DNA from: Nitratidesulfovibrio sp. SRB-5
Lineage (GTDB): Bacteria; Desulfobacterota; Desulfovibrionia; Desulfovibrionales; Desulfovibrionaceae
Reading direction: 5' to 3'
NCBI RefSeq assembly: GCF_019931275.1
Contig: NZ_JAIOTY010000001.1
Location: 1,336,650 to 1,400,649 of the forward strand
DNA length: 64,000 nucleotides
Shown here: piece after piece, positions 49,610-58,112 of the stretch
How the letters are laid out: the number at the start of each line of letters is the position of its first letter
How positions within the stretch are numbered: the first letter of the stretch is position 1
Notes under the pieces: model-generated
Databases searched by the model: none
The model's input: the letters and a program-made list of their open reading frames with translations, nothing else
Told to the model about the DNA's origin: nothing
Program-made: the position numbers and the translations under genes

Positions 49610-50065
49610 GGACGTTGGACGTGTTCCCGACAGGGCGGCGCAGGCCGGGCCGCGCGGGCGCGGTGCCTGGTCGTCTGTCTGTTCGCGTGTGAATACGGAT
49701 GGTTGCCGCTTCGGGTGCCGCCCAGCAGGGCGGCGGCGGTGCCGTGACGGGGATGACACACCCTAGCAGAAGGGGGGCGCACCCACAACGCCGGAATGGG
49801 GGCGGTGAGTCCCCGGCGGTGAGTCCCCGGCGGTGAGGCCCGGACGGTGAGGCCCGGACGGTGAGGCGAACGGATTGGGTGGCCCGGTTGGGCCAGACAT
49901 GTTGGGCCAGACATGTTGGGCCGGACAAGTTGGCCAGGCATGCTGGTCAGACGAGTGGGCGGGACGGGGAGCGGGCGCGGATTTGCCGCGCGTCTTGCCC
50001 GGCAGATGGGGAATGCGTACAACCACGGCTGCCGCCGCAGCCAGCGGGCGGCACAGGAGGTTGAC
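49610..50065. other. Gap between dnaE and the next plus-strand gene
   Basis: About 455 bases between divergent genes. Nothing coding is supported. Most of the centre is the 14-bp tandem array at 49803-49942. Promoters for dnaE and the downstream genes must lie around it, but none is clear. Confidence 0.5.
49803..49942. repeat. Ten 14-bp units in register, two sequence types
   Basis: Units 1-5 are CGGTGAGTCCCCGG-like and units 6-10 are GTTGGGCCAGACAT-like. All ten keep an exact 14-bp period (140 bp), with neighbouring units identical in pairs. Confidence 0.93.
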
Positions 50066-50407
50066 GTGTTCGACGTGACCATGGCCCATGCGGCCGCCGC
50101 AGCCACCGTGGCAACGGACGCGGGACTGGGGGGGCTGATTCTGGAAAAGGCGGGGCAGTACGTCCTGATCATCGCCTTTTTCTGGTCCATCATCTGGTTC
50201 TTGCGTTTTCTGTACGGCCCCAAGGGCATATTCCGCGACCCGACCTGGGACCGCTGGAACGACCAGGCTCGGCGCGAGACGGAGCTTTCCGCGCAGGACG
50301 CCGACGCGCAGGCGCAGGCTGCGGCTCCCCACACGGCTCCCCACGCCGCCGCCCATGCGGCACAGTCCGCCGGGACGGCAGCGCCTTCCGACGGGGACCG
50401 GCGGTGA
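50066..50407 (+). CDS. Small single-span membrane protein, function unknown
   Basis: 113 residues from a GTG at 50066, chosen because AGGAGG ends five bases upstream; the ATG at 50081 is an alternative. A hydrophobic helix (about residues 29-49, AGQYVLIIAFFWSIIWFLRF) is followed by a basic, aromatic stretch LYGPKGIFRDPTWDRWND, then an alanine- and histidine-rich tail (APHTAPHAAAHAAQ). Overlaps or abuts the HD-domain gene (its TGA lies in GGTGAGCATG), so they are probably co-transcribed. Not recognised as a known family. Confidence 0.65.
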   Translation: MFDVTMAHAAAAATVATDAGLGGLILEKAGQYVLIIAFFWSIIWFLRFLYGPKGIFRDPTWDRWNDQARRETELSAQDADAQAQAAAPHTAPHAAAHAAQSAGTAAPSDGDRR

Positions 50408-50409
50408 GC

Positions 50410-51279
50410 ATGGACGCCCAGCGTGACATTTTCCGGCACGAGGCGTGGTTCGGCCAGTACGTGGACCGCTTCCTGACCGGCGATGCGGCGCATGACGCGC
50501 ACATCGAACTCAAGCGCGAACATTCCCTGCTGGTGCTGGGCAACGCACGGGCCATCGTGTCCGAGGCCGTGGCGGCGGGGACCATGGACGTGGTCAGCGC
50601 CCGTGCGGCCTTGCTGGGCGCGCTGTACCACGACATCGGGCGGTTCCGGCAGTACCGGCGCTGGCAGACCTTCAGCGATGCGCGCTCCACCAACCACGGC
50701 CTGCTGGGCGGGCGCGTCCTGAACGAGGAACGCCCCCTGCACGACGAATCCCCCGCCGTGCGGCATCTGGCCGCCTGCGCCGTGGTGCTGCACAACCGTT
50801 TCGCCATTCCCGGCGGGGTTTCGCCGCGTGTCCGCCAGGTGACCCGCGTGGTGCGCGATGCCGACAAGCTGGACATCTTCCGGGTGCTGGCCGCCCACAT
50901 GGAACCCGGCGGCCCTCGTGACGACGTGGTGGTGATGCACCTGCCGGAAGTGCAGGGGGCGTGGACACCCGCCGTGCTGGACGCGGTGCGCGCCGGACGC
51001 CTGGCCAGCTATGCGGACATGCGCTGCCTGAACGATTTTCGCATCCTGCTGTGCGGCTGGTGCTTCGACCTGGGGTTTGCCGCCTCGCGCAGGTTGCTGC
51101 GCGAATCGGGCCGGGTGGAGCAGTTGCTGGCGTGGCTGCCCGCTCCGGACCAGGTTCCGGAGATGGCCGAGCTGCGTTGCCGGGTGCTGGCGGCGCTGCA
51201 CGACCAGAACGACATGGCGGACTGCCGCCCCGGCATGACGGGTGACGCGGCGGAAACGCCGGAATCCGTGGCCCCGTGA
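50410..51279 (+). CDS. HD-domain protein
   Basis: 289 residues from the ATG at 50410 (a GTG two codons earlier is also in frame). The HD metal-phosphohydrolase pattern is visible as H38 (REHSL), H74-D75 (LYHDIGRFRQY), histidines in the STNHGLLGG and VLHNRFAIP regions, and a terminal aspartate in VVRDADKLDIFRV. Such proteins hydrolyse nucleotides or signalling phosphoesters; the substrate here is unknown. It follows the small membrane protein without a gap. Confidence 0.83.
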   Translation: MDAQRDIFRHEAWFGQYVDRFLTGDAAHDAHIELKREHSLLVLGNARAIVSEAVAAGTMDVVSARAALLGALYHDIGRFRQYRRWQTFSDARSTNHGLLGGRVLNEERPLHDESPAVRHLAACAVVLHNRFAIPGGVSPRVRQVTRVVRDADKLDIFRVLAAHMEPGGPRDDVVVMHLPEVQGAWTPAVLDAVRAGRLASYADMRCLNDFRILLCGWCFDLGFAASRRLLRESGRVEQLLAWLPAPDQVPEMAELRCRVLAALHDQNDMADCRPGMTGDAAETPESVAP

Positions 51280-51391
51280 GCCCGTGCCCCGATGACCACG
51301 TGACCCGTAGACGGGTGCCGACGGCGCGCTTGCCCCTGCCCGGTGTCATTGCGATGTGCCCTCCTGCATCGTCCAACCCCCCGGATTTTCC

Positions 51392-52150
51392 ATGACCGCC
51401 GACCCGTATGCCCGCATCGCGGAATGGTACGACCTGTTGCTGAACCCCGTGCTGGACGGGGTGCGCCGGGCCGTGGCCGAGGTCTGCCGAGCCGAGGGGC
51501 TGCTGCGGGTGCTGGATGCCTGCTGCGGCACCGGTCGGCAATGCGCGGTGCTGCGCGGGGCGGGCGTGGGCTGCATCGGGTCGGACCTTTCCCCGGCCAT
51601 GCTGGGCGCGGCCCAGTCCGCCACCCGCGTGGTCCACTCCACCACCAGTGCGGCCGGGCCCTGCGAGCGGGATGCGGCCAGCGGGGGCGGTGACCCGCTG
51701 CGCCAGCGTGCAGTCGGGGGGGGCGAAAGCCCGTCTGCCGCTGGCTTTTCTCAATTTTTCTGCCGCATTCCCTTGTTGCGCGCCGATGCGCGTGTGCTGC
51801 CCTTCGCGGATAACGCCTTTGATGCGGTGGTGCTGTCGTTGGCCCTGCACGAGATGCCGGAGGCCGTGGGCAACGCGGCCCTGGCCGAGGCCCTGCGCGT
51901 GGCCCCGCGCGTGCTGCTGGCCGACTACCGGCTGGCCGAACGCAACCTGGACCTGCCCGCCGCCCTGTTCGTGCACCTGCCGGAACGGCTGGCCGGGGCG
52001 GAACACTACCGCAACTTCCGGGGGTTCATGGCCCGTGGCGGGGTGGAAGGGCTGGCGCACCGGGCCGGGGTGACCGTCATCCGGCGGGAACGGCTGTTCG
52101 GCGGGGCCGGGGCGCTGCTGCTGGCGGAGCGGAACAGCCGGGCAGCGTGA
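51392..52150 (+). CDS. SAM-dependent methyltransferase with an internal insertion
   Basis: 252 residues. Motif I is VLDACCGTGRQ (residues 40-50), followed by the acidic strand end GSDLSPAM, and a later LRADARVLPFADNAFDAVVL. In class I methyltransferases these last two segments are normally 15-20 residues apart; here an extra stretch of about 45 residues (roughly 78-125) separates them, rich in Gly, Ser and Arg. A conserved family beyond the Methyltransf_11-type fold was not identified. The insertion raises the question of activity. Confidence 0.8.
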   Translation: MTADPYARIAEWYDLLLNPVLDGVRRAVAEVCRAEGLLRVLDACCGTGRQCAVLRGAGVGCIGSDLSPAMLGAAQSATRVVHSTTSAAGPCERDAASGGGDPLRQRAVGGGESPSAAGFSQFFCRIPLLRADARVLPFADNAFDAVVLSLALHEMPEAVGNAALAEALRVAPRVLLADYRLAERNLDLPAALFVHLPERLAGAEHYRNFRGFMARGGVEGLAHRAGVTVIRRERLFGGAGALLLAERNSRAA

Positions 52151-52304
52151 CGGGTGGGGGAGTGGCATGTTGGAAGATGCCATGCCCGTTGCATGCCTGT
52201 TTCGTGCTTCCTTCGGGCCTGTTCCGGTTCTGCTCCGGGCCTGTCCCGTGCCCGCTCCGTACCCGCTCCGTACCTGACGCGCACCCCATCTTCCAACGTG
52301 CGCG

Positions 52305-52344
52305 CAACGCGAAACGCCCGGTCGAAGCCGGGCGTTTCGCGTTG
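52305..52344. terminator. Long hairpin between convergent genes
   Basis: A perfect 17-bp stem (AACGCGAAACGCCCGG pairing with CCGGGCGTTTCGCGTT plus one outer pair) with a six-base loop. Neither side has a strong T tract. It lies between the methyltransferase and the minus-strand lipoprotein gene and may terminate both. Confidence 0.7.
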
Positions 52345-52388
52345 GAAGGATATGGCCAGTGTCCGCCGTATGGGCGGGGCAGCGTGCG

Positions 52389-52928
52389 TTACTCCCTGGC
52401 CGCGCCCTCGCCGGTGGCGGAGGCGGGCACGGCGGCCACCAGGTCCAGGGTGGGCTGGGTCACCCGGCCCTCGGCCAGCAGGCGCTGGCGGGCGTCGGCC
52501 ACGCGCAGGATGGACAGCGGCGTGGCCAGCAGCGGCACCAGGCCGGAGGTCAGGGCATCGCGGTAGTAGGTGGTGTCCTCGTGCTTGCCCAGGAATTCGC
52601 GCAGGGTGGCGTCGAGTGAATAGCCCTCTTCCTTGAAGGCGTCGTCAAAGGCGCGGTACATGTCCAGCCGCAGGCCCTCGCCGGTGAATTTCGGCCCGGT
52701 GGCCGTGCCGGTCAGCACGCCCAGCAGCCCCTGCACCACGGCCTGCTGCCCGGCGTTGACGGCCTTGTTCTGCACCCGCTCGAACACCGGTTTGGTGCAG
52801 CTTTCGCGCGGGGGGCAGACCCGTCCGGCGCAGGCGGCGCACAGGGCGGCGGCAAGCAGCAGCACAAGGACGGCGGTTTTCGGAAGGGCGGTACGGGCGG
52901 GGTGCGCGCTGTGGGGCGTGAAAGGCAT
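52389..52928 (-). CDS. Putative lipoprotein, function unknown
   Basis: 179 residues from the ATG at 52928, which follows CAGGAGA. The N-terminus has a hydrophobic segment AVLVLLLAAALCAAC with a lipobox cysteine at about residue 33, then a second pair of cysteines. The mature part is helical and charged: NKAVNAGQQAVVQGLLGVLT, and EGLRLDMYRAFDDAFKEEGY. Not recognised as a known family. Expected to be anchored in the envelope. Confidence 0.7.
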   Translation of the reverse strand: MPFTPHSAHPARTALPKTAVLVLLLAAALCAACAGRVCPPRESCTKPVFERVQNKAVNAGQQAVVQGLLGVLTGTATGPKFTGEGLRLDMYRAFDDAFKEEGYSLDATLREFLGKHEDTTYYRDALTSGLVPLLATPLSILRVADARQRLLAEGRVTQPTLDLVAAVPASATGEGAARE

Positions 52929-53042
52929 GGCGTGGTCTCCTGCGGGACGTTGATGGCCGGGGTAGTATCTTCCAATAGGCCGTTGGGCATGCCGATGCAA
53001 CCGATCGGATCGGAAGCGGATGGCGGTTGCGGCGGCAGGGGG

Positions 53043-53864
53043 CTAACCCGGCGTCTCGGAATCCGCTTCGGTCAGCCCCAGATGCACCATCAGCGCCGCG
53101 CAGTCGTCGGCCACCACGTGCGCCCCGGCCTCGTGCAGCGCGCGGGCAGGGCTTTCGCCGCTGGCCACCCCGGCGGTCAGGGTGCCCGCGCGGTGCCCGG
53201 TCACGATGTCCATGGGGTGGTCGCCCACCATCAGCGCCTCTGCGGGGGCGCGGCCCAGCATGCCCAGCGCGCGCAGCAGGTGGTCCGGGTCTGGCTTTAC
53301 GCTGGGCACGTCGTCGCGGGTGAGCAGGCAGGGGCACAGGGCGTCCACGTCGGGAAACACGGCCCGCACCGCCTCCGGGCAGTTGCGGGTCACGATGGCC
53401 ACGGCAACGTCCATGGCTGACAACGCTGCCAGCATGGGGCGGGTGAACGGAAACAGGCTGCCCCGGGCGGCGGCCTCCACCTCCACGCGGCGGATGGCGG
53501 CGTGGGCATCGGCATGCAGGGCGGCCGCGTCGTCGCGTCGGCCATGCGCTTCCAGCAGGCCCGCCACGTGGGCGATCCATTCCATCACCGGCAGGTCACG
53601 CCTGTCGGGAAGTCTCGTCGGCCCCGCCAGTTCCGCCAGATCTGTTGGACCCGTTTGTTTCGCCTGGCCAGCCAGCCCCGTTTGACGCGGCATGACCGGC
53701 GGATTCGGGCGTTGCGGCGGCTCCAGATGTGCCCGCATGGCCTCCGCCACGGTACGGCGCATGACGCCGAAGTCCAGCGTGGGCGCGGCAAGGGTGCCGT
53801 CGAAGTCGAAGACCACGGCGCGCACGGCCACCCCGGCGCAATGCAGCGTGCGGCGGGCCATCAC
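53043..53864 (-). CDS. HAD-superfamily phosphatase
   Basis: 273 residues. Motif I is VVFDFDGTLA (catalytic Asp near residue 19), motif II is in VAIVTRN, motif III Lys in SVKPDPDHLLRAL, and motif IV in MVGDHPMDI. A helical cap domain lies between. The cap begins with an unusual degenerate segment (TGLAGQAKQTGPTDLAELAG) of about 30 residues, probably an insert. The start overlaps the upstream DUF3179 gene by four bases. Gph- or beta-phosphoglucomutase-like substrates are possible; none is specified. Confidence 0.85.
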   Translation of the reverse strand: MMARRTLHCAGVAVRAVVFDFDGTLAAPTLDFGVMRRTVAEAMRAHLEPPQRPNPPVMPRQTGLAGQAKQTGPTDLAELAGPTRLPDRRDLPVMEWIAHVAGLLEAHGRRDDAAALHADAHAAIRRVEVEAAARGSLFPFTRPMLAALSAMDVAVAIVTRNCPEAVRAVFPDVDALCPCLLTRDDVPSVKPDPDHLLRALGMLGRAPAEALMVGDHPMDIVTGHRAGTLTAGVASGESPARALHEAGAHVVADDCAALMVHLGLTEADSETPG

Positions 53865-55105
53865 TGGAACGGGGCCAGTCCCGGCAGGTTCAGCTGGGGC
53901 TGGGACTGGGGCGGCGCGGGCCAGGCGTCACTGGTCGGCACCACCAGCGTTGCCGGGTGAAAGCTGGACCAGGCAAACCACATGGCGTTGACGGGGATCA
54001 GCTCGTTCAGCACGGCGCCCTTCATGGGGCCAGCCTCGGCCTTGCCGTCGATGGACCATTCGCTGCCGCTTTCGGTGTCCACCAGCCGGTTGGGGCTGCC
54101 CTTCTTCAGCGCGAAGGTGGCGGGCTTGCTCCACACCGTGCGGTCGTACACCCGGATCACGTCCAGCCGCCGGTCCACCACGGCCAGCAGCGGCGTGGGG
54201 CCCTGGTCGATGTTGGCCACGCCGTTCTTGCGCAGGGTAGCCACGTCGATGGCCAGTTGCTGCCCCTGCACGTCCATGCCGAGGATGGGCGTCTTGGGCT
54301 TCATGCGCCTGTCCAGCTTGGGCACGGGGTGCATGATGCGGTCGTCGTCGTAGTAGGTGCCGGGCAGCAGGTAGGAACCGTAGGGATCCTTGCCGTACGA
54401 GCGGCGGATGGCCGTGGGGGTGGCCAGCACCTTCGCATCGGGCATGGCCGCGCGCGCCACGCCCCAGGTGGTCCACCAGGCGGGTATGCGTTGCAGCACC
54501 TTGCCGCGCAGGGGGCCGTCGATGGCAATGCCCAGCAGTTGCGACCACAGGCTGCCGGTGGCCCTGTCGAAGAGCACGGTGTTGTTGTACAGCAGGCGGC
54601 CATCCACCCCGAAGGTGGTCATGAACCGGCCCGCCTGGCCCTTGTACGCGGCCAGCACCCCGGTGAGCGGGCTGTAGGTGATGCAGTAGGTGGCGTCGCC
54701 CACCACCTCGTTGACCACCTCGTGCCAGACCATGATGCGCTGGGGGTAGATGCGCGGGCCGTCGGGCAGGCGCACCACGAAGACCGGTTCCGGGTCTTCC
54801 AGACTGAGGGCGGCGCTGATGGTGGAGGTGTATTCCGGGCGGTACAGGGCGGGAATGGCGTCGGGCTTGATCTTGGTTTCCAGCAGGCTGGCCGTCAGCT
54901 GCTTCAGGTCGTCGTCGTTGCGGGGGCCCGCGGCTGCGGGCAACGTCAGGCACAGCAGGGCGGCAAGGCAGGCGCAGGCCAGTCCGCTGAACCTGACGAG
55001 CCCGACGTTGAACAGGCCGATACGCGCGGGCAGGCCCGCCAGTGTCGCCGGCACGGTGCGGTGTGGCGGAAAGATGGTGCCGTGTGGTTGCATCCGTTGC
55101 CGCAT
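53861..55105 (-). CDS. DUF3179-domain exported protein
   Basis: 414 residues. A signal-type hydrophobic segment (about 38-58, FSGLACACLAALLCLTLPAA, cleaved near AAAG). The DUF3179 fold is seen in YCITYSPLTGVLAAYKGQ, LLYNNTVLFDRATGSLWSQL and GIAIDGPLRGKVLQRIPAWW, which match the known pattern of this family. No catalytic role has been established for the family. It is translationally coupled to the HAD gene that follows. Confidence 0.85.
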   Translation of the reverse strand: MRQRMQPHGTIFPPHRTVPATLAGLPARIGLFNVGLVRFSGLACACLAALLCLTLPAAAGPRNDDDLKQLTASLLETKIKPDAIPALYRPEYTSTISAALSLEDPEPVFVVRLPDGPRIYPQRIMVWHEVVNEVVGDATYCITYSPLTGVLAAYKGQAGRFMTTFGVDGRLLYNNTVLFDRATGSLWSQLLGIAIDGPLRGKVLQRIPAWWTTWGVARAAMPDAKVLATPTAIRRSYGKDPYGSYLLPGTYYDDDRIMHPVPKLDRRMKPKTPILGMDVQGQQLAIDVATLRKNGVANIDQGPTPLLAVVDRRLDVIRVYDRTVWSKPATFALKKGSPNRLVDTESGSEWSIDGKAEAGPMKGAVLNELIPVNAMWFAWSSFHPATLVVPTSDAWPAPPQSQPQLNLPGLAPFQ

Positions 55106-55352
55106 GTGTTAGGTTCTCCTTGGCTGACGGCATGTTGCGGGGCGATGCGCCCACTGCCCGCCATGCGGGCATGCCTGGCGTGCGGGTTGCCGTGCCGGAT
55201 GTTCCGGAAGACATGGCCGAAAGACATGGTGGCGGTGCGCGCCCAAGGCCGCTGCATCGGCATCCGGACAAGAATAGAGAAAACGGCGGCATGGGGCAAG
55301 GACGCCCCGATCCGTCGTATTCGATGACGTTTTGCACACCCCAGGAGGAACC

Positions 55353-56438
55353 ATGGGCGAAACACCCATCTGCAACGTGCTGGTCTGCGGCGGTGCGGGC
55401 TACATCGGCTCGCACATGGTGCGGGCGCTGGTGGCGCGCGGCTGCACGCCCGTGATCTTCGACAATCTTTCCACCGGCCACGCCGATGCCGTGGATGCCG
55501 CCGCCCCCGACTGCGACCTTGTGCGTGGCGACCTGCTGGATCGCCAGGCCCTGCGCCGGGTGTTCGCCGAGCACAGCTTTGACGCGGTGATGCACTTTTC
55601 CGCCCGCAGCCTGGTGGGTGAATCGGTGCGCGAACCCGCACTGTACTACGCCAACAACGTCACCGGCACCCTGAACCTGCTGGACGCCATGCGCGAGGCG
55701 GGCGTGCTGCGGCTGGTGTTCTCGTCCACGGCGGCGGTGTACGGCAACCCGGTTGCCGAGCGCATTGCCGAGACGCATCCGCTGGCCCCGGTGAACCCCT
55801 ACGGCGCGTCCAAGCTGATGGTGGAGCGCATGCTGGCCGACCACGCCACCGCCTACGGGCTGCGCTCCGTGGCACTGCGCTACTTCAACGCCGCCGGGGC
55901 GGACCGGGCGGGGGGCATCGGCGAATCGCATTCGCCGGAAACGCACCTCATCCCCAACATCCTGCGCGCGGTGCTGGGCACCGGACCCGCGCTCACCGTG
56001 TTCGGCAGCGACTACGACACCCCGGACGGCACCTGCGTGCGCGACTACATCCACGTCAACGACCTGTGCGATGCCCACCTGGCCGCGCTGGACAAGTTGC
56101 TGGCGGCGCCCGTGGGCACGGCGGCCCTGAAGGACGGGCTGACGAAGGACGGGCTGACGAAGGACGGGCTGACGGCGGAACCAGGCGGGAAGGTGGCGCT
56201 GCACTACAACCTCGGCAACGGGCTTGGGTTCACCGTGCGGCAGGTCATCGACGCGGCGGCACGGGTGACCGGGCGCGAGGTGCCCTATACCGTGGGGCCG
56301 CGCCGCGATGGCGACCCGGCCCGGCTGGTGGCCGACAGCACGCTGGCGGGCAGGGAACTGGGCTGGACGCCGAAGGTTGCCGACATCCGCGAGATCATCG
56401 AGACCGCGTGGGCCTGGCACCGCGACCAGAAGTACTAG
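55353..56438 (+). CDS. galE: UDP-glucose 4-epimerase
   Basis: Interconverts UDP-glucose and UDP-galactose for polysaccharide synthesis. 361 residues from the ATG at 55353, with AGGAGG upstream. The NAD-binding motif is GGAGYIGS (13-20). The catalytic triad shows S125 region (SSTAAVYG) and Y150xxxK154 (PYGASKLM). Near residues 260-274 three copies of KDGLT sit between LAALDKLLAAP and LHYNLGNGLGFTVRQ, a place where the family has no insert. A terminator follows. Confidence 0.93.
   Translation: MGETPICNVLVCGGAGYIGSHMVRALVARGCTPVIFDNLSTGHADAVDAAAPDCDLVRGDLLDRQALRRVFAEHSFDAVMHFSARSLVGESVREPALYYANNVTGTLNLLDAMREAGVLRLVFSSTAAVYGNPVAERIAETHPLAPVNPYGASKLMVERMLADHATAYGLRSVALRYFNAAGADRAGGIGESHSPETHLIPNILRAVLGTGPALTVFGSDYDTPDGTCVRDYIHVNDLCDAHLAALDKLLAAPVGTAALKDGLTKDGLTKDGLTAEPGGKVALHYNLGNGLGFTVRQVIDAAARVTGREVPYTVGPRRDGDPARLVADSTLAGRELGWTPKVADIREIIETAWAWHRDQKY
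56130..56174 (+). repeat. In-frame 15-bp triplication in galE
   Basis: AAGGACGGGCTGACG occurs three times without change, encoding KDGLT x3 (residues 260-274). Confidence 0.96.
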
Positions 56439-56566
56439 GGCAGTTCCCGAATAGTCCTTTCGTTCGTTGGCCGACCGACCCCAAGGGCGCGAAGCGTGGC
56501 CGTCGGGCAAGCTCGCGAGCCCCTCGGCCATAGTGCGCAACGCGGTCAACCTTGGATGATTACCTG

Positions 56567-56599
56567 ACGCCCCCGCAGCATCAGCAGCGGGGGCGTTTT
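56567..56599 (+). terminator. Rho-independent terminator after galE
   Basis: ACGCCCCCGC (56567-56576) pairs with GCGGGGGCGT (56587-56596), followed by TTTTC. Confidence 0.85.
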
Positions 56600-56678
56600 C
56601 GTCGGGTGCGGCGGCGGGGCAATCCCCCTCCGGGCCGGGTGATGTTCCTTTTTCGCGGGGGGAGTGCTAGACGGAAGT

Positions 56679-58100
56679 ATGCACTCCTTTACCCGCTTGT
56701 ACGATGCCTGTCCGTCCGTGGTCGGCCAGCGCGCTTCACGGCGCCACTTCCGCGTGCTTGCGGCGTGTGGCGCGCACGCCCGTGTGCGACGGTGGCGCCT
56801 TGTATCCCGTGGGTTGTTGCCGCTGGCCGTGCTGCTTGGCGCCACCCTGTTGCTGGCAGGATGCGGCGAATCCTCGCCCACCGCCTCGTCGCCGCGCACG
56901 GTGCGGGCGGCAACGGTGTTGCTGACCGAGCGCGAGGCCGTGGCCTGCCGCGCCTTTCCGGCCACGGTGCGTGCCCGCCGGGTGGTGACGCTGGCGGCCA
57001 AGGGGCCGGGTGCGGTAGGTACGGTGTATGCCGAGGAAGGGGCGTTGCTGGCTCCCGGAACGCCCATATTGCAGGTGGACGACACGGAACTGGCCGAGCG
57101 CGTGGCCGCTACCCGGTCCGAACGGCAGGCGGCGGAACGCCAGCGCGACGCGGTGGCGGCCCGGCTGGCGTATGCCGCCGCCAACCTTGCCCGGACCACC
57201 GAACTGGTGCGTACCGGCGGGGTCAGCCGCGACGATTTTGACCGCGCCACGGCCGAGCATGGCTCCCTGCGCGAAGAGGCCGCCGCGCTGGAGGGCCGCA
57301 TCGCCGCCCTGCGCCATCAGGAGCGGGAACAGGAAGCCACGCGCGGCTACAGCCGTGTGACCAGCCCGGTGCATGGGGTGCTGGCGCGCCGTCTGGCCGA
57401 TGCGGGCACCTTCGTGGCTGCCGGACAGGTTCTGGCTCAGGTGGACGACCTTTCCGGCCCCGTGGATCTGGTGGCCGCCGTGGATGAGGGACTGCTGCCG
57501 CTGGCGCACCCGGACCAGCCCGTGCTGGTGGAGGTGCCCGCTCTTGTGGCCGCTCAAACGACCGCCCAAACGACTGGCCCGGCGACTGGCCCTGTGTCCG
57601 GTCCGGTCCCGGTTCAGACGGCGCAGTCCCCGCAGCCTCCTGTTGCGCCGCAGTCGGTGCGGGACGCCCGCGTGGCCGCCGTGGTGGCATCGGTGGATGC
57701 GGCCACCCGCACCTTCACCCTCAAGGCGCAGTTGCCGCGGGACATGGTGCGGGCTGGCGCGCGCACCGGCATGTTCGGCAGGGTGCTGTTGCCCACGGGG
57801 CGCGAATCCCGGCTGCTGTTGCCCGCCGCCGCCGTGGTGCGGCGCGGCGATCTGGACGTGGTTTTCGTGGCGGACGCGGGAGGCGTGCTGCGGCTGCGTC
57901 CGGTACGCCTGGGCCAGCGCTGGTACGGGCTGGAACGTCCGGATGGCCTGTGGCTGCTGCCCCTGCCTTCCGGTGATGGCCCGGGCACCCCGTCTGGCGC
58001 GCTGCTGGAAGTGACGGCTGGCCTTGCCCCCGGTGACCGCGTGGTGGTCGACCCCGCGCCCGATCTGGCCGATGGCGACCGGCTGGCGGTGCAAGGGTAG
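56679..58100 (+). CDS. RND efflux periplasmic adaptor (membrane fusion) lipoprotein
   Basis: 473 residues from the ATG at 56679; a GTG at 56664 is in frame. A long basic N-terminus leads to a lipoprotein signal with the lipobox LLAGC at about residue 62. The barrel-sandwich half LAAKGPGAVGTVYAEEGALL and a coiled-coil hairpin (about 140-210) follow, then SRVTSPVHGVLARRLADAGT. An in-frame tetrapeptide repeat (AQTT, AQTT, GPAT, GPVS, GPVP; nucleotides 57552-57611) forms a linker in the beta-barrel region. It precedes the pump gene by 12 bases. Substrate unknown. Confidence 0.88.
   Translation: MHSFTRLYDACPSVVGQRASRRHFRVLAACGAHARVRRWRLVSRGLLPLAVLLGATLLLAGCGESSPTASSPRTVRAATVLLTEREAVACRAFPATVRARRVVTLAAKGPGAVGTVYAEEGALLAPGTPILQVDDTELAERVAATRSERQAAERQRDAVAARLAYAAANLARTTELVRTGGVSRDDFDRATAEHGSLREEAAALEGRIAALRHQEREQEATRGYSRVTSPVHGVLARRLADAGTFVAAGQVLAQVDDLSGPVDLVAAVDEGLLPLAHPDQPVLVEVPALVAAQTTAQTTGPATGPVSGPVPVQTAQSPQPPVAPQSVRDARVAAVVASVDAATRTFTLKAQLPRDMVRAGARTGMFGRVLLPTGRESRLLLPAAAVVRRGDLDVVFVADAGGVLRLRPVRLGQRWYGLERPDGLWLLPLPSGDGPGTPSGALLEVTAGLAPGDRVVVDPAPDLADGDRLAVQG
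57552..57611 (+). repeat. In-frame 12-bp repeat in the adaptor gene
   Basis: Five degenerate 12-bp units encode AQTT-AQTT-GPAT-GPVS-GPVP. Confidence 0.85.
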
Positions 58101-58112
58101 GGCTGCGCGGTC

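Noticed and set aside
46016-49747. Very long plus-strand open frame antisense to dnaE (over 1200 codons)
   Set aside because: Its composition is histidine-, glycine- and valine-rich, typical of antisense frames in GC-rich DNA, while dnaE on the other strand has all catalytic motifs.
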